Part shown: one piece after another, positions 1 through 5,277 of the stretch
How the letters are laid out: each line of letters begins with the position of its first letter
Position numbering within the stretch: position 1 is the first letter of the stretch
NCBI GenBank assembly: GCA_022562375.1
Contig: JADFPK010000127.1
Span: 1-5,652, forward strand
Origin: Pseudomonadota bacterium
GTDB taxonomy: Bacteria > Pseudomonadota > Alphaproteobacteria > SMXQ01
Direction of reading: 5' to 3'
DNA length: 5,652 nucleotides
Notes under the pieces: generated by a model
The model's database searches: none
Seen by the model: only the letters and a program-made list of their open reading frames with translations
What the model was told of the DNA's origin: nothing
Program-made: the position numbers and the translations under genes

Positions 1-787
1 TGGCCGTCAGCTTTCCCGACCAGGCGCCGGCGGCGATGACCAGGTACTCGACATCGAGATCGCCGGCATCGGTATGGAGCCGCTCCGGCCCCTCGGGTCC
101 GATTTCGAAGCCGGTCACGGTCCGGCGTAGAATGGTCCCCCCGGAACGCACGAATTTCTCGGCGAGTGTCTGGACGAGGCGCAACGGGCTGAGGCAAAAG
201 CCATGGCCGGGAAAGAAGACGGCGCGCGCAAAGATCGGCGCCAGGGACGGCTCGAGATCGCGGATGGCGGGCCCATCGAGTTCTTCCATCTCGACGCCGC
301 ACTCATGGAGAATTTCCCTGCCGAGGAGCGCGCCGGCGAAGGCGTCGTCGGTTTCATAGACATGGAGCTGACCGGGGCGGGTAATCAACTCGGGCGCCCC
401 GGCCTCGCCGATCAGGGATTCGTAAAGATCGAGCGTTCGCACATGCAAGGTACGAAGCGCGCACGCGGTCGCTTGCGCCCGATCACGCGTCGCCGCCCGG
501 GCGAAGCGCGCGAACCACGGCAACGCCCGGGGCAGATAGCCAAGGCGAAGGCGCAACGGCCCCAAAGGATCGAAAAGCCAGGCCGGGACGTTGGCAAGGA
601 CGCCGGGCAGGGCGATCGGCAGGCACGAACCCGGGCTGATATTGCCGGCGTTGCCAAAGGAGCAGCCCTCGCCGGGAGGGCGGGAATCCACCACCGTAAC
701 GGCGTGGCCGTCGCGCTGAAGAAAGTTGGCGCTGACGATGCCGACGATGCCGGCGCCGATTACGGTGACCTTGGCGGGTGATGTCAT
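1..787 (-). CDS. FAD-dependent oxidoreductase, DadA-like (DAO family), 3' end cut by window
   Basis: The minus-strand frame starting at ATG 787-785 stays open to the window edge and gives 262 residues. Residues 9-16 read VIGAGIVG, the GxGxxG dinucleotide-binding loop of a Rossmann fold, with an acidic residue (D34) ending the second strand (VTVVD) where the FAD ribose is bound. Residues 43-53 (SFGNAGNISPG) match the SFxNAGxISPG stretch typical of D-amino acid dehydrogenase small subunits (DadA). Residues 253-258 (AGAWSG) match the later conserved FAD-contact motif of the DAO family. Such proteins are about 410-430 residues long, so roughly the last third lies outside. Family members oxidatively deaminate D-amino acids, or related amines, at the inner membrane and pass electrons to quinone. 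Substrate cannot be told here, because the substrate-binding residues are mostly in the missing part. The start is supported by GAGGGA nine bases upstream. The gene is divergent from the small gene at 1018. Confidence 0.88.
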   Translation of the reverse strand, partial: MTSPAKVTVIGAGIVGIVSANFLQRDGHAVTVVDSRPPGEGCSFGNAGNISPGSCLPIALPGVLANVPAWLFDPLGPLRLRLGYLPRALPWFARFARAATRDRAQATACALRTLHVRTLDLYESLIGEAGAPELITRPGQLHVYETDDAFAGALLGREILHECGVEMEELDGPAIRDLEPSLAPIFARAVFFPGHGFCLSPLRLVQTLAEKFVRSGGTILRRTVTGFEIGPEGPERLHTDAGDLDVEYLVIAAGAWSGKLTA

Positions 788-810
788 TGCCGACAATCCC
801 TCGATATCGG

Positions 811-832
811 CGCCGCGCTCCGCCGCGCGGCG
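811..832. other. Perfect GC-rich hairpin in the leader of the oxidoreductase gene
   Basis: Bases 811-818 (CGCCGCGC) are exactly complementary to 825-832 around a six-base loop, giving an 8-bp all-GC stem. It lies 24-45 bases upstream of the oxidoreductase start and so would be in its 5' leader if transcription begins further right. No T-run follows on either strand, so it is not a canonical terminator. In GC-rich DNA such stems also arise by chance. Confidence 0.4.
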
Positions 833-934
833 GTGACGACCAGATATGACATGCCTTCCGGTAAGCGGCAATCGCTCACCCATGATCCGGTCCGGCCGTT
901 CATTGGCCAAAGGGCGGCGTCTGGGGATTTGATT

Positions 935-962
935 TTGCTCCGTTTCGCTCCTGCCCTATGTT
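935..962 (+). promoter_or_regulatory. Possible sigma-70-type promoter for the small gene at 1018
   Basis: TTGCTC (935-940) and TATGTT (957-962) are separated by 16 bases, resembling -35 and -10 elements. Transcription would start near 969, about 50 bases before the ATG at 1018. This is a by-eye match in the divergent intergenic region, which otherwise holds no gene (788-1017). It is weak evidence. Confidence 0.3.
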
Positions 963-1017
963 GTTTCCCGGATAACGGAAGAAACAGGCGAAAAACACGG
1001 CTGGGAGAATACGCTAT

Positions 1018-1233
1018 ATGGCCGCCCCCTTACCGCAGCAGAGGCTGCTCCTCGAGCTTCTGGTGATGTCCGGCGATATCGCCGTCCAGGAACTGCCCGA
1101 AGGCTCGATCCTCTGGCGCACCATCGATGAGTGCAAGGCTACGGGCTGGCTTAAGGTGAAGACCATCAGTTCGGAGTTCCACACCGTCAGCATCACCGGC
1201 GGCGGCCGCCTGGTAGTCGGGCAATTCGGCTGA
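1018..1233 (+). CDS. Small hypothetical protein, possible minimal winged-helix domain
   Basis: This is a 71-residue ORF with ATG at 1018 and GGGAGA at 1003-1008, nine bases upstream, a well-placed ribosome site. I do not recognise a named family. The pattern suggests a winged helix-turn-helix: an N-terminal helix (about residues 7-18, QQRLLLELLVMS), a short second helix (21-27), then a recognition-like helix (30-43, ending DECKATGWL). Next comes a beta-hairpin wing (45-67) whose end, VSITGGGRLVV, resembles the xxLTxxGR pattern of MarR-like domains. There is no signal peptide, membrane segment or Cys cluster. If the fold is right it would be a DNA-binding regulator with no effector domain. The tandem repeats ten bases after its stop could be a target, but nothing proves that. 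The gene is real with fair confidence; the fold is an inference. Confidence 0.65.
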   Translation: MAAPLPQQRLLLELLVMSGDIAVQELPEGSILWRTIDECKATGWLKVKTISSEFHTVSITGGGRLVVGQFG

Positions 1234-1240
1234 ATCACCC

Positions 1241-1300
1241 TCTAATTCGGGCCCCCGCGGCCTAATTCGGGTCCCCGTGGCCTAATTCGGGCCCCCGCGG
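1241..1300. repeat. Three tandem copies of a 20-bp repeat
   Basis: Three consecutive units of exactly 20 bases lie at 1241-1260, 1261-1280 and 1281-1300 (consensus yCTAATTCGGGCCCCCGCGG), followed by a decayed start of a fourth (CCAAATCGG). Units 1 and 3 differ only in the first base. Unit 2 carries two C-to-T changes (GGGCCC to GGGTCC, CCGCGG to CCGTGG). The block is noncoding, between the small winged-helix-like gene and the acetyltransferase leader. A period of 20 is close to two helical turns, so copies would present the same DNA face. Neighbouring CCGCGG/CCGTGG cores and the GGCC ends could also pair in RNA. Confidence 0.9.
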
Positions 1301-1461
1301 CCAAATCGGAGATAGGCGCGCAACCCATGGCATTCGGCGCCTCGACGTGCTAAATTTCCCTATTCGTCCGGCCCCAGGCACCATAGGTGATCGGGGCGCC
1401 GGCGGCGACAAGAGAGCGGGAAATGCCCGGATTCGGTCCGGCGCCAACCCGTCGCGGTCGA

Positions 1462-1469
1462 AAGGGGAG
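1462..1469 (+). promoter_or_regulatory. Strong Shine-Dalgarno (AAGGGGAG) placed for a leader ORF
   Basis: AAGGGGAG sits seven bases before the ATG at 1477. It is about 30-36 bases before the acetyltransferase starts at 1500 and 1506, too far to serve them directly. The acetyltransferase frame has no ATG, GTG or TTG between 1461 and 1499. Confidence 0.6.
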
Positions 1470-1476
1470 TGCCACC

Positions 1477-1509
1477 ATGACCGGCAAAGCCGGACAGCCA
1501 TGGCGATGA
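1477..1509 (+). CDS. Ten-codon leader ORF overlapping the acetyltransferase start
   Basis: ATG at 1477 opens a ten-residue ORF ([10 protein letters not shown]) ending at TGA 1507-1509. Its stop overlaps the acetyltransferase ATG (1506-1508) as ATGA, the classic arrangement for translational coupling, and it owns the only well-spaced Shine-Dalgarno in the region. The peptide has no run of one amino acid, so an amino-acid attenuation leader is unlikely. The alternative is that this is the original start of the acetyltransferase and a one-base indel between 1477 and 1506 has put it out of frame. The sequence alone cannot separate the two. Confidence 0.5.
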   Translation: MTGKAGQPWR

Positions 1510-2099
1510 TCCGTCCCGCACGGGCTTCCGACGCCCCCGGGATTGCCAGGGTCTATGTCGATACCTGGCGCGACACTTATGCCGGGCTGATTCCCGTTCC
1601 GGCGCTGGTCGGCCTGTCGCACCGCCGCCTGACCCAGATATGGGCCGAGGAACTCGCCCTGCCGGCCAGCGGCCAAGTGGTCGTCATCGCCAACGACGCC
1701 GTCTCCGGCATCGTCGGATTCGGCAGTTGCGGCAAGATGCGGGGCGATGCGCTGTCCTATAAGGGAGAGGTATTCACGCTTTATGTGCTTCCCGATTTTC
1801 AAGGCCAGGGCATCGGCAGAAGATTGTTGCGCCGCCTATTCGCGACGCTGGCGGCAAGGGGCATGGATTCGGCGGTGATATGGGTGCTGGCGGACAATCC
1901 GGCGCGGTTCTTCTACCACACCATGGGCGGCAAGTTGACCGCCGTGCGCGAGCAGCGGTTCTGGGGCGTCGATCTGCGCGAATGGGCCTATGGCTGGACG
2001 GACCTGAGGACGACCTTCGCCCCTTCAGCCAAGCGGATGGTTCCTAGGCCAACACCGGCTCGCCCTTCCGGAACACGACCAGGCTACCCCGCTTCATGA
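1506..2099 (+). CDS. GNAT family N-acetyltransferase
   Basis: The 197-residue product has the order expected of the GNAT fold. It begins [20 protein letters not shown], a typical first strand and helix, followed by [10 protein letters not shown] (residues 21-30), a motif seen in a common GNAT subgroup. The acetyl-CoA pyrophosphate loop is QGQGIG (99-104), after strand FTLYVLP (90-96). Motif B is [13 protein letters not shown] (131-143), with the usual aromatic residues. The enzyme would move an acetyl group from acetyl-CoA to an amine in the cytoplasm; the acceptor is unknown. The start could also be ATG 1500, and neither has its own Shine-Dalgarno; 1506 is chosen for the ATGA overlap with the leader ORF. 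The conserved domain ends near residue 167 (WAYGWTDL). The last 30 or so residues are Pro/Arg-rich, and the terminal 56 bases lie antisense to the end of the glutamine amidotransferase gene. Confidence 0.9.
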   Translation: MIRPARASDAPGIARVYVDTWRDTYAGLIPVPALVGLSHRRLTQIWAEELALPASGQVVVIANDAVSGIVGFGSCGKMRGDALSYKGEVFTLYVLPDFQGQGIGRRLLRRLFATLAARGMDSAVIWVLADNPARFFYHTMGGKLTAVREQRFWGVDLREWAYGWTDLRTTFAPSAKRMVPRPTPARPSGTRPGYPAS

Positions 2100-2814
2100 C
2101 GGTCCATTCTTCGTTCCGTGTCAACGGGCGGGTAGCGATGACCGTCACGACGTCGTTCGGCGTCGTCTCCTTGGCGAAGTCGACCGTCAAATCGGTGTCG
2201 ATCAGGCTGGCCTTGCCGAACGGCGCCTTGCGCGTCAGCCACGCCAGCTCGGTGCTGCAGTAACCGTAAAGACAGCGGGAATCGCTCAACAGCAGATTGA
2301 AGATGCCGAGCCCGTTCACGCGCGTCGTCAGCTCGCCGACGGCATGCCAGAGCGCGCGCGGGCGTTTCGGCGGTGTCGGGAAACGTCCGCGCAGCTGGTC
2401 CAAGATCCAGCAGAAGGCGTGTTCGCTGTCGGTGGTGCCGATGGGCTTGTAAAATTCGAGCGGCCAACGCTTGATGCCCTTGAGGCGGCCGTTATGGGCG
2501 AAGGACCAGTGCCGCCCCCATAGTTCGCGGACGAACGGATGGGTATTTTCAAGGCACACGCGGCCATGGGTGGCCTGGCGGATATGGCATATGACGTTGC
2601 GGCTCTTGATCGAATAGCGCCGCACCAGGCCGGCGATCTCCGAGTCCGCGCTCGCTTTGGGATCGAGAAAGGTGCGGCACCCCTTGCCGTCGTAAAAGGC
2701 GATGCCCCATCCGTCCCGGTGGGGTCCGGTGCGCCCGCCCCGCTGCATCAGACCGGAGAAACTGAAACGGATGTCCGTCGGGACGTTGGCGCTCATGCCG
2801 AGAAGCTCGCACAT
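2044..2814 (-). CDS. yafJ: Class II glutamine amidotransferase, YafJ type
   Basis: The 256-residue product closely resembles E. coli YafJ (about 255 residues) from end to end, beginning [15 protein letters not shown]. Cys2 would become the N-terminal nucleophile after Met removal, as in Ntn-hydrolase glutaminase domains. Other glutaminase landmarks are present in order: HRDGWG (32-37), HIRQAT (77-82), NTHPF (90-94), AHNG (106-109) and TTDSE (127-131). The C-terminal part keeps [16 protein letters not shown]. The family hydrolyses glutamine to release ammonia, but no synthase domain is attached here and the YafJ acceptor substrate is not known to me. The open frame extends upstream to ATG 2850, but the start at 2814 is required to expose the Cys. 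GGAGGT (2828-2833) lies 13 bases upstream, a slightly long spacing. It is downstream of the FlgC-like gene on the same strand, 137 bases away, and may be co-transcribed with it. Confidence 0.95.
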   Translation of the reverse strand: MCELLGMSANVPTDIRFSFSGLMQRGGRTGPHRDGWGIAFYDGKGCRTFLDPKASADSEIAGLVRRYSIKSRNVICHIRQATHGRVCLENTHPFVRELWGRHWSFAHNGRLKGIKRWPLEFYKPIGTTDSEHAFCWILDQLRGRFPTPPKRPRALWHAVGELTTRVNGLGIFNLLLSDSRCLYGYCSTELAWLTRKAPFGKASLIDTDLTVDFAKETTPNDVVTVIATRPLTRNEEWTVMKRGSLVVFRKGEPVLA

Positions 2815-2951
2815 GGCCGCGACTTTAACCTCCAGACGCCGAATCGCCAACCGTTCCGGCCAGGCTTACCAACCGGGCGATGGCGCCGGCCGGCGGAGGC
2901 GTCCGAAAAGTGCCGGAGTTTGGCGGCCGCGCGCCGGTCGGGTCGTTGTCC

Positions 2952-3356
2952 CTAAACCTCGATGTCGAGCAGGGCCTCGTCCATTTCCATCTGGGCGCGG
3001 ATGACCTCGATATTCTGCCTGTAACTCTGCGCCGCCAGGCGCAGTTCGACCAACTCGCGGCCATAATCGACGTTGGGAACGGCGGAATAGCCGGTGGGAC
3101 TCCTGGCATCCTGTTCGGTGACGGTAGCCGGCTCCACCGGCCGCCTTTCCGCCGAAACGCCACCCTCGGCGCGCGAGCGCTGCTCCACCCGCTGGGGCCG
3201 GTAGACCTCCTCGGGCACCTTGCCTTTGGGGCCATCGGGGCCTTCGGGCTCGACCGGCGAGCGGGAGCGGGCGTTGACGATATTTTCGGCCGCGACCGAA
3301 AGGCGCGCCGACGCCGCCTGCAAGCCGCTTACGGCGACATCGAGGGTTGAACTCAT
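2952..3356 (-). CDS. FlgC-like flagellar basal-body rod family protein (orphan, divergent)
   Basis: The 134-residue product has the two ends of a flagellar rod/axial protein. The N-terminal helix LDVAVSGLQAASARLSVAAENIVNA (residues 5-29) corresponds to the flg_bb_rod domain, where rod proteins usually have a SNxANxxTPGY motif; here it is weakened to ENIVNARS. The C-terminal part, VPNVDYGRELVELRLAAQSY (93-112) continuing to the end, matches the Flg_bbr_C domain, with the PNV and SYxxN signatures of FlgC. Total length is that of FlgC. The middle (31-88) is Pro/Glu/Arg-rich and does not resemble the usual FlgC core. No flgB or fliE is adjacent, although these normally accompany flgC. Rod proteins leave through the flagellar type III apparatus without a cleaved signal. 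The start is uncertain: ATG 3356 has GGAGG only two bases before it, and GTG 3365 (three residues longer) has only AGGG four bases before it. Confidence 0.82.
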   Translation of the reverse strand: MSSTLDVAVSGLQAASARLSVAAENIVNARSRSPVEPEGPDGPKGKVPEEVYRPQRVEQRSRAEGGVSAERRPVEPATVTEQDARSPTGYSAVPNVDYGRELVELRLAAQSYRQNIEVIRAQMEMDEALLDIEV

Positions 3357-3402
3357 CCCCTCCACTATGCCCTGCCATCGCTAAGAAGTCATTAAAAACC
3401 AT

Positions 3403-3429
3403 TTATCATCAATAGGTTAGTAAACTTTT
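3403..3429 (-). promoter_or_regulatory. Sigma-28 (FliA)-type promoter upstream of the FlgC-like gene
   Basis: Read on the minus strand, AAAAGTTT (3429-3422), eleven bases, then GATGATAA (3410-3403) match the FliA consensus TAAAGTTT-N11-GCCGATAA at 13 of 16 positions with the exact consensus spacing. Transcription would start near 3396, about 40 bases before ATG 3356. The match sits where a promoter for this flagellar gene should be, which raises confidence over a random AT-rich hit. The consensus used is the enterobacterial one. A ten-base palindrome, TTTGCGCAAA (3427-3436), overlaps the outer edge of the -35 element. Confidence 0.6.
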
Positions 3430-3592
3430 GCGCAAATTTTAGCGATCGCGCGCAAAGCCACGGCGCACTCGTGTCGGGCGCCCTCCGCGTGAGTGGTTCG
3501 CAATGCCCCGAGGGAAACGCCGTCCGGTGGCATTCGGAGACCGGACTCGATTTCGCTGACCGTCGCGCCGAGGACCCTTTTGGCGACGGCGT

Positions 3593-3620
3593 CCACCTCG
3601 GGAATGCCACCTCGGGAATG
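3593..3620. repeat. Two tandem copies of a 14-bp repeat
   Basis: CCACCTCGGGAATG occurs at 3593-3606 and again immediately at 3607-3620 with no mismatch. It is noncoding as far as I can see and probably reflects a replication-slippage duplication. Confidence 0.85.
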
Positions 3621-3700
3621 AAAGTGTCATTCGCTTCAACGGAACCGCCGAGCGCGTCCGTCGCGCCGTCCACTCGGCGCCATATTGCGGAGAGGAGAAA

Positions 3701-3752
3701 ATATAAAGTTATATCAATCTAATCGAGATAATTTAATTCGATAACATAGATT
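3701..3752. repeat. Nested inverted repeats in the AT-rich island
   Basis: ATATAA (3701-3706) and TTATAT (3709-3714) form a perfect inverted repeat around two bases. Next to it, AATCTA+ATCGA (3716-3726) faces TCGAT (3738-3742) and TAGATT (3747-3752). This gives an 11-base left arm whose two parts both find exact complements, with four unpaired bases (3743-3746) on the right. Such a site could be an operator or a cruciform. AT-rich DNA makes short inverted repeats common, so function is only suggested. Confidence 0.5.
3704..3731 (+). promoter_or_regulatory. Weaker sigma-28-like motif upstream of the kinase gene
   Basis: TAAAGTTA (3704-3711) matches seven of eight bases of the FliA -35 element. 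CGAGATAA (3724-3731), which contains GATAA, follows after 12 bases instead of 11. It points toward the histidine kinase but lies about 280 bases before its start, and its -10 half overlaps an inverted repeat. The AT-rich setting raises the chance of a coincidental match. Confidence 0.3.
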
Positions 3753-3839
3753 AATAAAAGCGCCTTGAGAAAAGGTCCGCTCTAATAAAGATGTTATTTA
3801 TCAACATTTTCTTCACTAATTGGAAAGAGAATAGTTAGT

Positions 3840-3898
3840 AATTCATGAAAGCCTGGGGCGGAACACCTTCACGGGCTTCGCGGCCCGGGCGATGAATT
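3840..3898 (+). other. Long imperfect hairpin in the kinase upstream region
   Basis: AATTCAT (3840-3846) pairs exactly with ATGAATT (3892-3898). Inside it, GCCTGGG (3851-3857) pairs with CCCGGGC (3884-3890) with one G-T wobble. The enclosed CGGGC (3872-3876) could instead pair with GCCCG (3883-3887), an alternative structure that competes with the inner stem. No T-run follows, so it is not a standard terminator. It could be a structured 5' leader or a protein-binding site. I do not recognise any riboswitch class. Confidence 0.4.
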
Positions 3899-4008
3899 GC
3901 GTGCCGGCGACGGCGGGCGAAACGGCGCGAAGCGTGATTGGATCATGGGTGGATACCAGCCAGGGCTATGAGCACCACCGTAACATCCCCTCGGACGGAG
4001 CGGGCGGC

Positions 4009-5277
4009 ATGAAGATTTGGCATGTCCTCTGCTTCGCGTCCCTGACGGTGCTTTCCGTGTTCCTGCTCGCGGCGGGCTGGGAGTTCGGGCTCGAGGAGAT
4101 CGTCGAGACGCTTGTGGGCGTCGGACACGAAAAGGAGTCGCTCCACGAAAGCTGGGGACAAATTCTGGTGACCACGGTGCTGGCCGCGCTGGCGCTGATC
4201 GTCCCGGTCCTGATGGCGCTGAAAATCGGCGCCCAGCGCCAGGAGGCCCAGGACGAAGTTGCCCGCACCGCCCACATCCTCAAGACGACCTTCGACAACA
4301 TGTCCGGCGGTATCGTCGTCCGTGACGCCGATCTCAATCTCATCGCCTTCAACCAGCGATATGTCGATCTGCTGGACTATCCGGCCGGTTTCATCCGCCT
4401 CGGCATGCCGTTCGAGGAAATCGCCCGTTTCAAGGCCGAACGGGGTGATTACGGCGACGGCGAGCCGGAGGAGCTGGTGCGCGAGCGCGTCGCCCTCAGG
4501 AACCAGATGAAACCGGATCGTAAGGAGATCACCACCGCCCGCGGGATTGTCCTCGACAAGCGCCGCGAGCCACTGCCGGGCGGCGGTTACGTCACCACCT
4601 TCACCGACATCACGGAACGCAAACGAGCGAAGGAGGAGCTCGACAGGCAATCTCGGGTTATAGAGACGACGTTCGATAACATGTCCCAGGGAATAGCGGT
4701 CTACGACGCCGAGCTTCGCCTCGTTGCCTTCAACGAGAAATTTTGCGATTTCCGCGGCTACCCGCCCGGCTTCGTTCGCCTCGGCTTATCGTTCGAGGAA
4801 ATGGCCCGTTACCAGGCTGAACGGGGGGATTACGGGCCGGGCGATCCGGAGGAACAGGTCAGGAAACGTGTCGACGCGCTTCGCCAAGGCAAGCCGTGGT
4901 CCGGCGAACATCTCGATTCCGATGGCCGCGTAATTTTCGTACACCGCGATCCGTTGCCGGGTGGCGGCTGTGTCAACACCTTCACCGACATCACCGAGCG
5001 CAAACAGGCGGAGGCCGCGCTGCGCGAAAGCGAGGCGCTCAAGGCAACGATCCTCGGCTCGGCTCTCGACTGCATCGTGACGATCGACCAGCACGGCCGC
5101 ATTATCGAATGGAACCCGGCGGCGGAGCGCACATTCGGCCATAGCCGCGGCGCCGTGCTCGGCAAGCGCATGGTCGATCTCATCGTGCCGCCGGCGATGC
5201 GCGGGGCCCACAAGAAGGGCTTCAAGTGTTATCTCGAAACCGGGAGGGACCGGTGCTCGGTAAACGCATCGAACTGA
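4009..5277 (+). CDS. PAS-domain sensor histidine kinase, N-terminal piece (frameshifted gene)
   Basis: The start is ATG 4009, supported by GGAG eight bases upstream. The frame opens earlier, at ATG 3892, but that codon has no ribosome site and lies in a hairpin. From M1 (MKIWHVLC), residues about 4-24 and 51-73 are hydrophobic membrane segments separated by a short periplasmic loop of about 27 residues. A linker leads to two PAS_7-type domains (about 93-205 and 220-332). They share TTFDNMSxGI, FEExARxxAERGDYG and PLPGGG...[10 protein letters not shown] third PAS domain starts near 340 ([21 protein letters not shown]). The sensing domains are therefore mostly cytoplasmic. After residue 412 the frame departs from PAS sequence ([10 protein letters not shown]) and stops at TGA 5275-5277. 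The rest of the third PAS domain and the kinase core continue in another frame. As read, this piece has no phosphoacceptor His and no ATPase domain. Confidence 0.85.
   Translation: MKIWHVLCFASLTVLSVFLLAAGWEFGLEEIVETLVGVGHEKESLHESWGQILVTTVLAALALIVPVLMALKIGAQRQEAQDEVARTAHILKTTFDNMSGGIVVRDADLNLIAFNQRYVDLLDYPAGFIRLGMPFEEIARFKAERGDYGDGEPEELVRERVALRNQMKPDRKEITTARGIVLDKRREPLPGGGYVTTFTDITERKRAKEELDRQSRVIETTFDNMSQGIAVYDAELRLVAFNEKFCDFRGYPPGFVRLGLSFEEMARYQAERGDYGPGDPEEQVRKRVDALRQGKPWSGEHLDSDGRVIFVHRDPLPGGGCVNTFTDITERKQAEAALRESEALKATILGSALDCIVTIDQHGRIIEWNPAAERTFGHSRGAVLGKRMVDLIVPPAMRGAHKKGFKCYLETGRDRCSVNASN
5242..5247 (+). other. Frameshift site inside the third PAS domain
   Basis: Before this point the kinase frame reads ...YLETG; after it the matching PAS sequence ([20 protein letters not shown]) is in the frame beginning 5247. 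Homologous PAS domains commonly read TGEGPVLG. Adding one G to the GGG at 5242-5244 restores exactly that. It is either a one-base deletion in a G run or a sequencing error. The 0-frame ACC GGG codons do not form a slippery heptamer, so programmed -1 frameshifting is unlikely. Confidence 0.85.

Larger units (their letters stand above)
3430..4008. other. Gene-free region with an AT-rich island
   Basis: No frame here has a credible protein: the longer open frames lack ribosome sites and recognisable sequence. The first part (3440-3690) is GC-rich like the genes. From about 3697 to 3850 composition drops sharply: 49 of the 60 bases 3701-3760 are A or T. The island holds inverted repeats and a promoter-like motif and is followed by a long imperfect hairpin; these are listed separately. 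The final stretch, 3899-4008, is GC-rich again and would be the 5' leader of the kinase gene. Confidence 0.6.

Noticed and set aside
203..781. Open plus-strand frame of 192 codons
   Set aside because: It is antisense to the oxidoreductase gene, its product is low-complexity Arg/Gly/Ala-rich, and it matches no family. The opposite strand carries clear FAD-binding motifs.
1350..1802. Open minus-strand frame of 150 codons
   Set aside because: It is a shadow of the acetyltransferase, whose acetyl-CoA motif is on the plus strand. No ribosome site or recognisable domain.
2815..2951. Possible terminator between the FlgC-like gene and yafJ
   Set aside because: There are GC-rich palindromic bits (GCCGGCCGGC) but no clear stem followed by a T-run on the minus strand.
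3407..3419. IHF-like site (ATCAATAGGTTA)
   Set aside because: It matches the IHF core well but lies inside the sigma-28 motif, which explains the same bases with better positional logic. One 13-base degenerate match in AT-rich DNA is weak.
3392..3673. Open minus-strand frame of 93 codons overlapping the sigma-28 motif
   Set aside because: It covers the promoter of the FlgC-like gene and its protein is unrecognisable and Arg/Ser-rich. Composition explains the open frame.
3471..3722. Open plus-strand frame of 83 codons in the intergenic region
   Set aside because: GTG start without a Shine-Dalgarno, a product with no recognisable pattern, and an end that runs through the AT-rich island.
3799..3811. 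Second IHF-like site in the AT-rich island
   Set aside because: The final position breaks the consensus, and such near-matches are expected by chance in AT-rich DNA.
3948..3979. GGTGG/CCACC stem in the kinase leader, considered as part of a riboswitch
   Set aside because: Only five base pairs with a 22-base loop, and no conserved core of any riboswitch class I can recall.
3892..4008. N-terminal extension of the kinase to ATG 3892
   Set aside because: ATG 3892 has no ribosome site and is buried in a hairpin. ATG 4009 has GGAG at eight bases and starts directly at the first membrane segment.
5239..5247. Programmed -1 ribosomal frameshift
   Set aside because: The 0-frame codons ACC GGG would re-pair badly after a -1 slip, and there is no slippery heptamer. 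A simple one-base loss in the G run explains the break.
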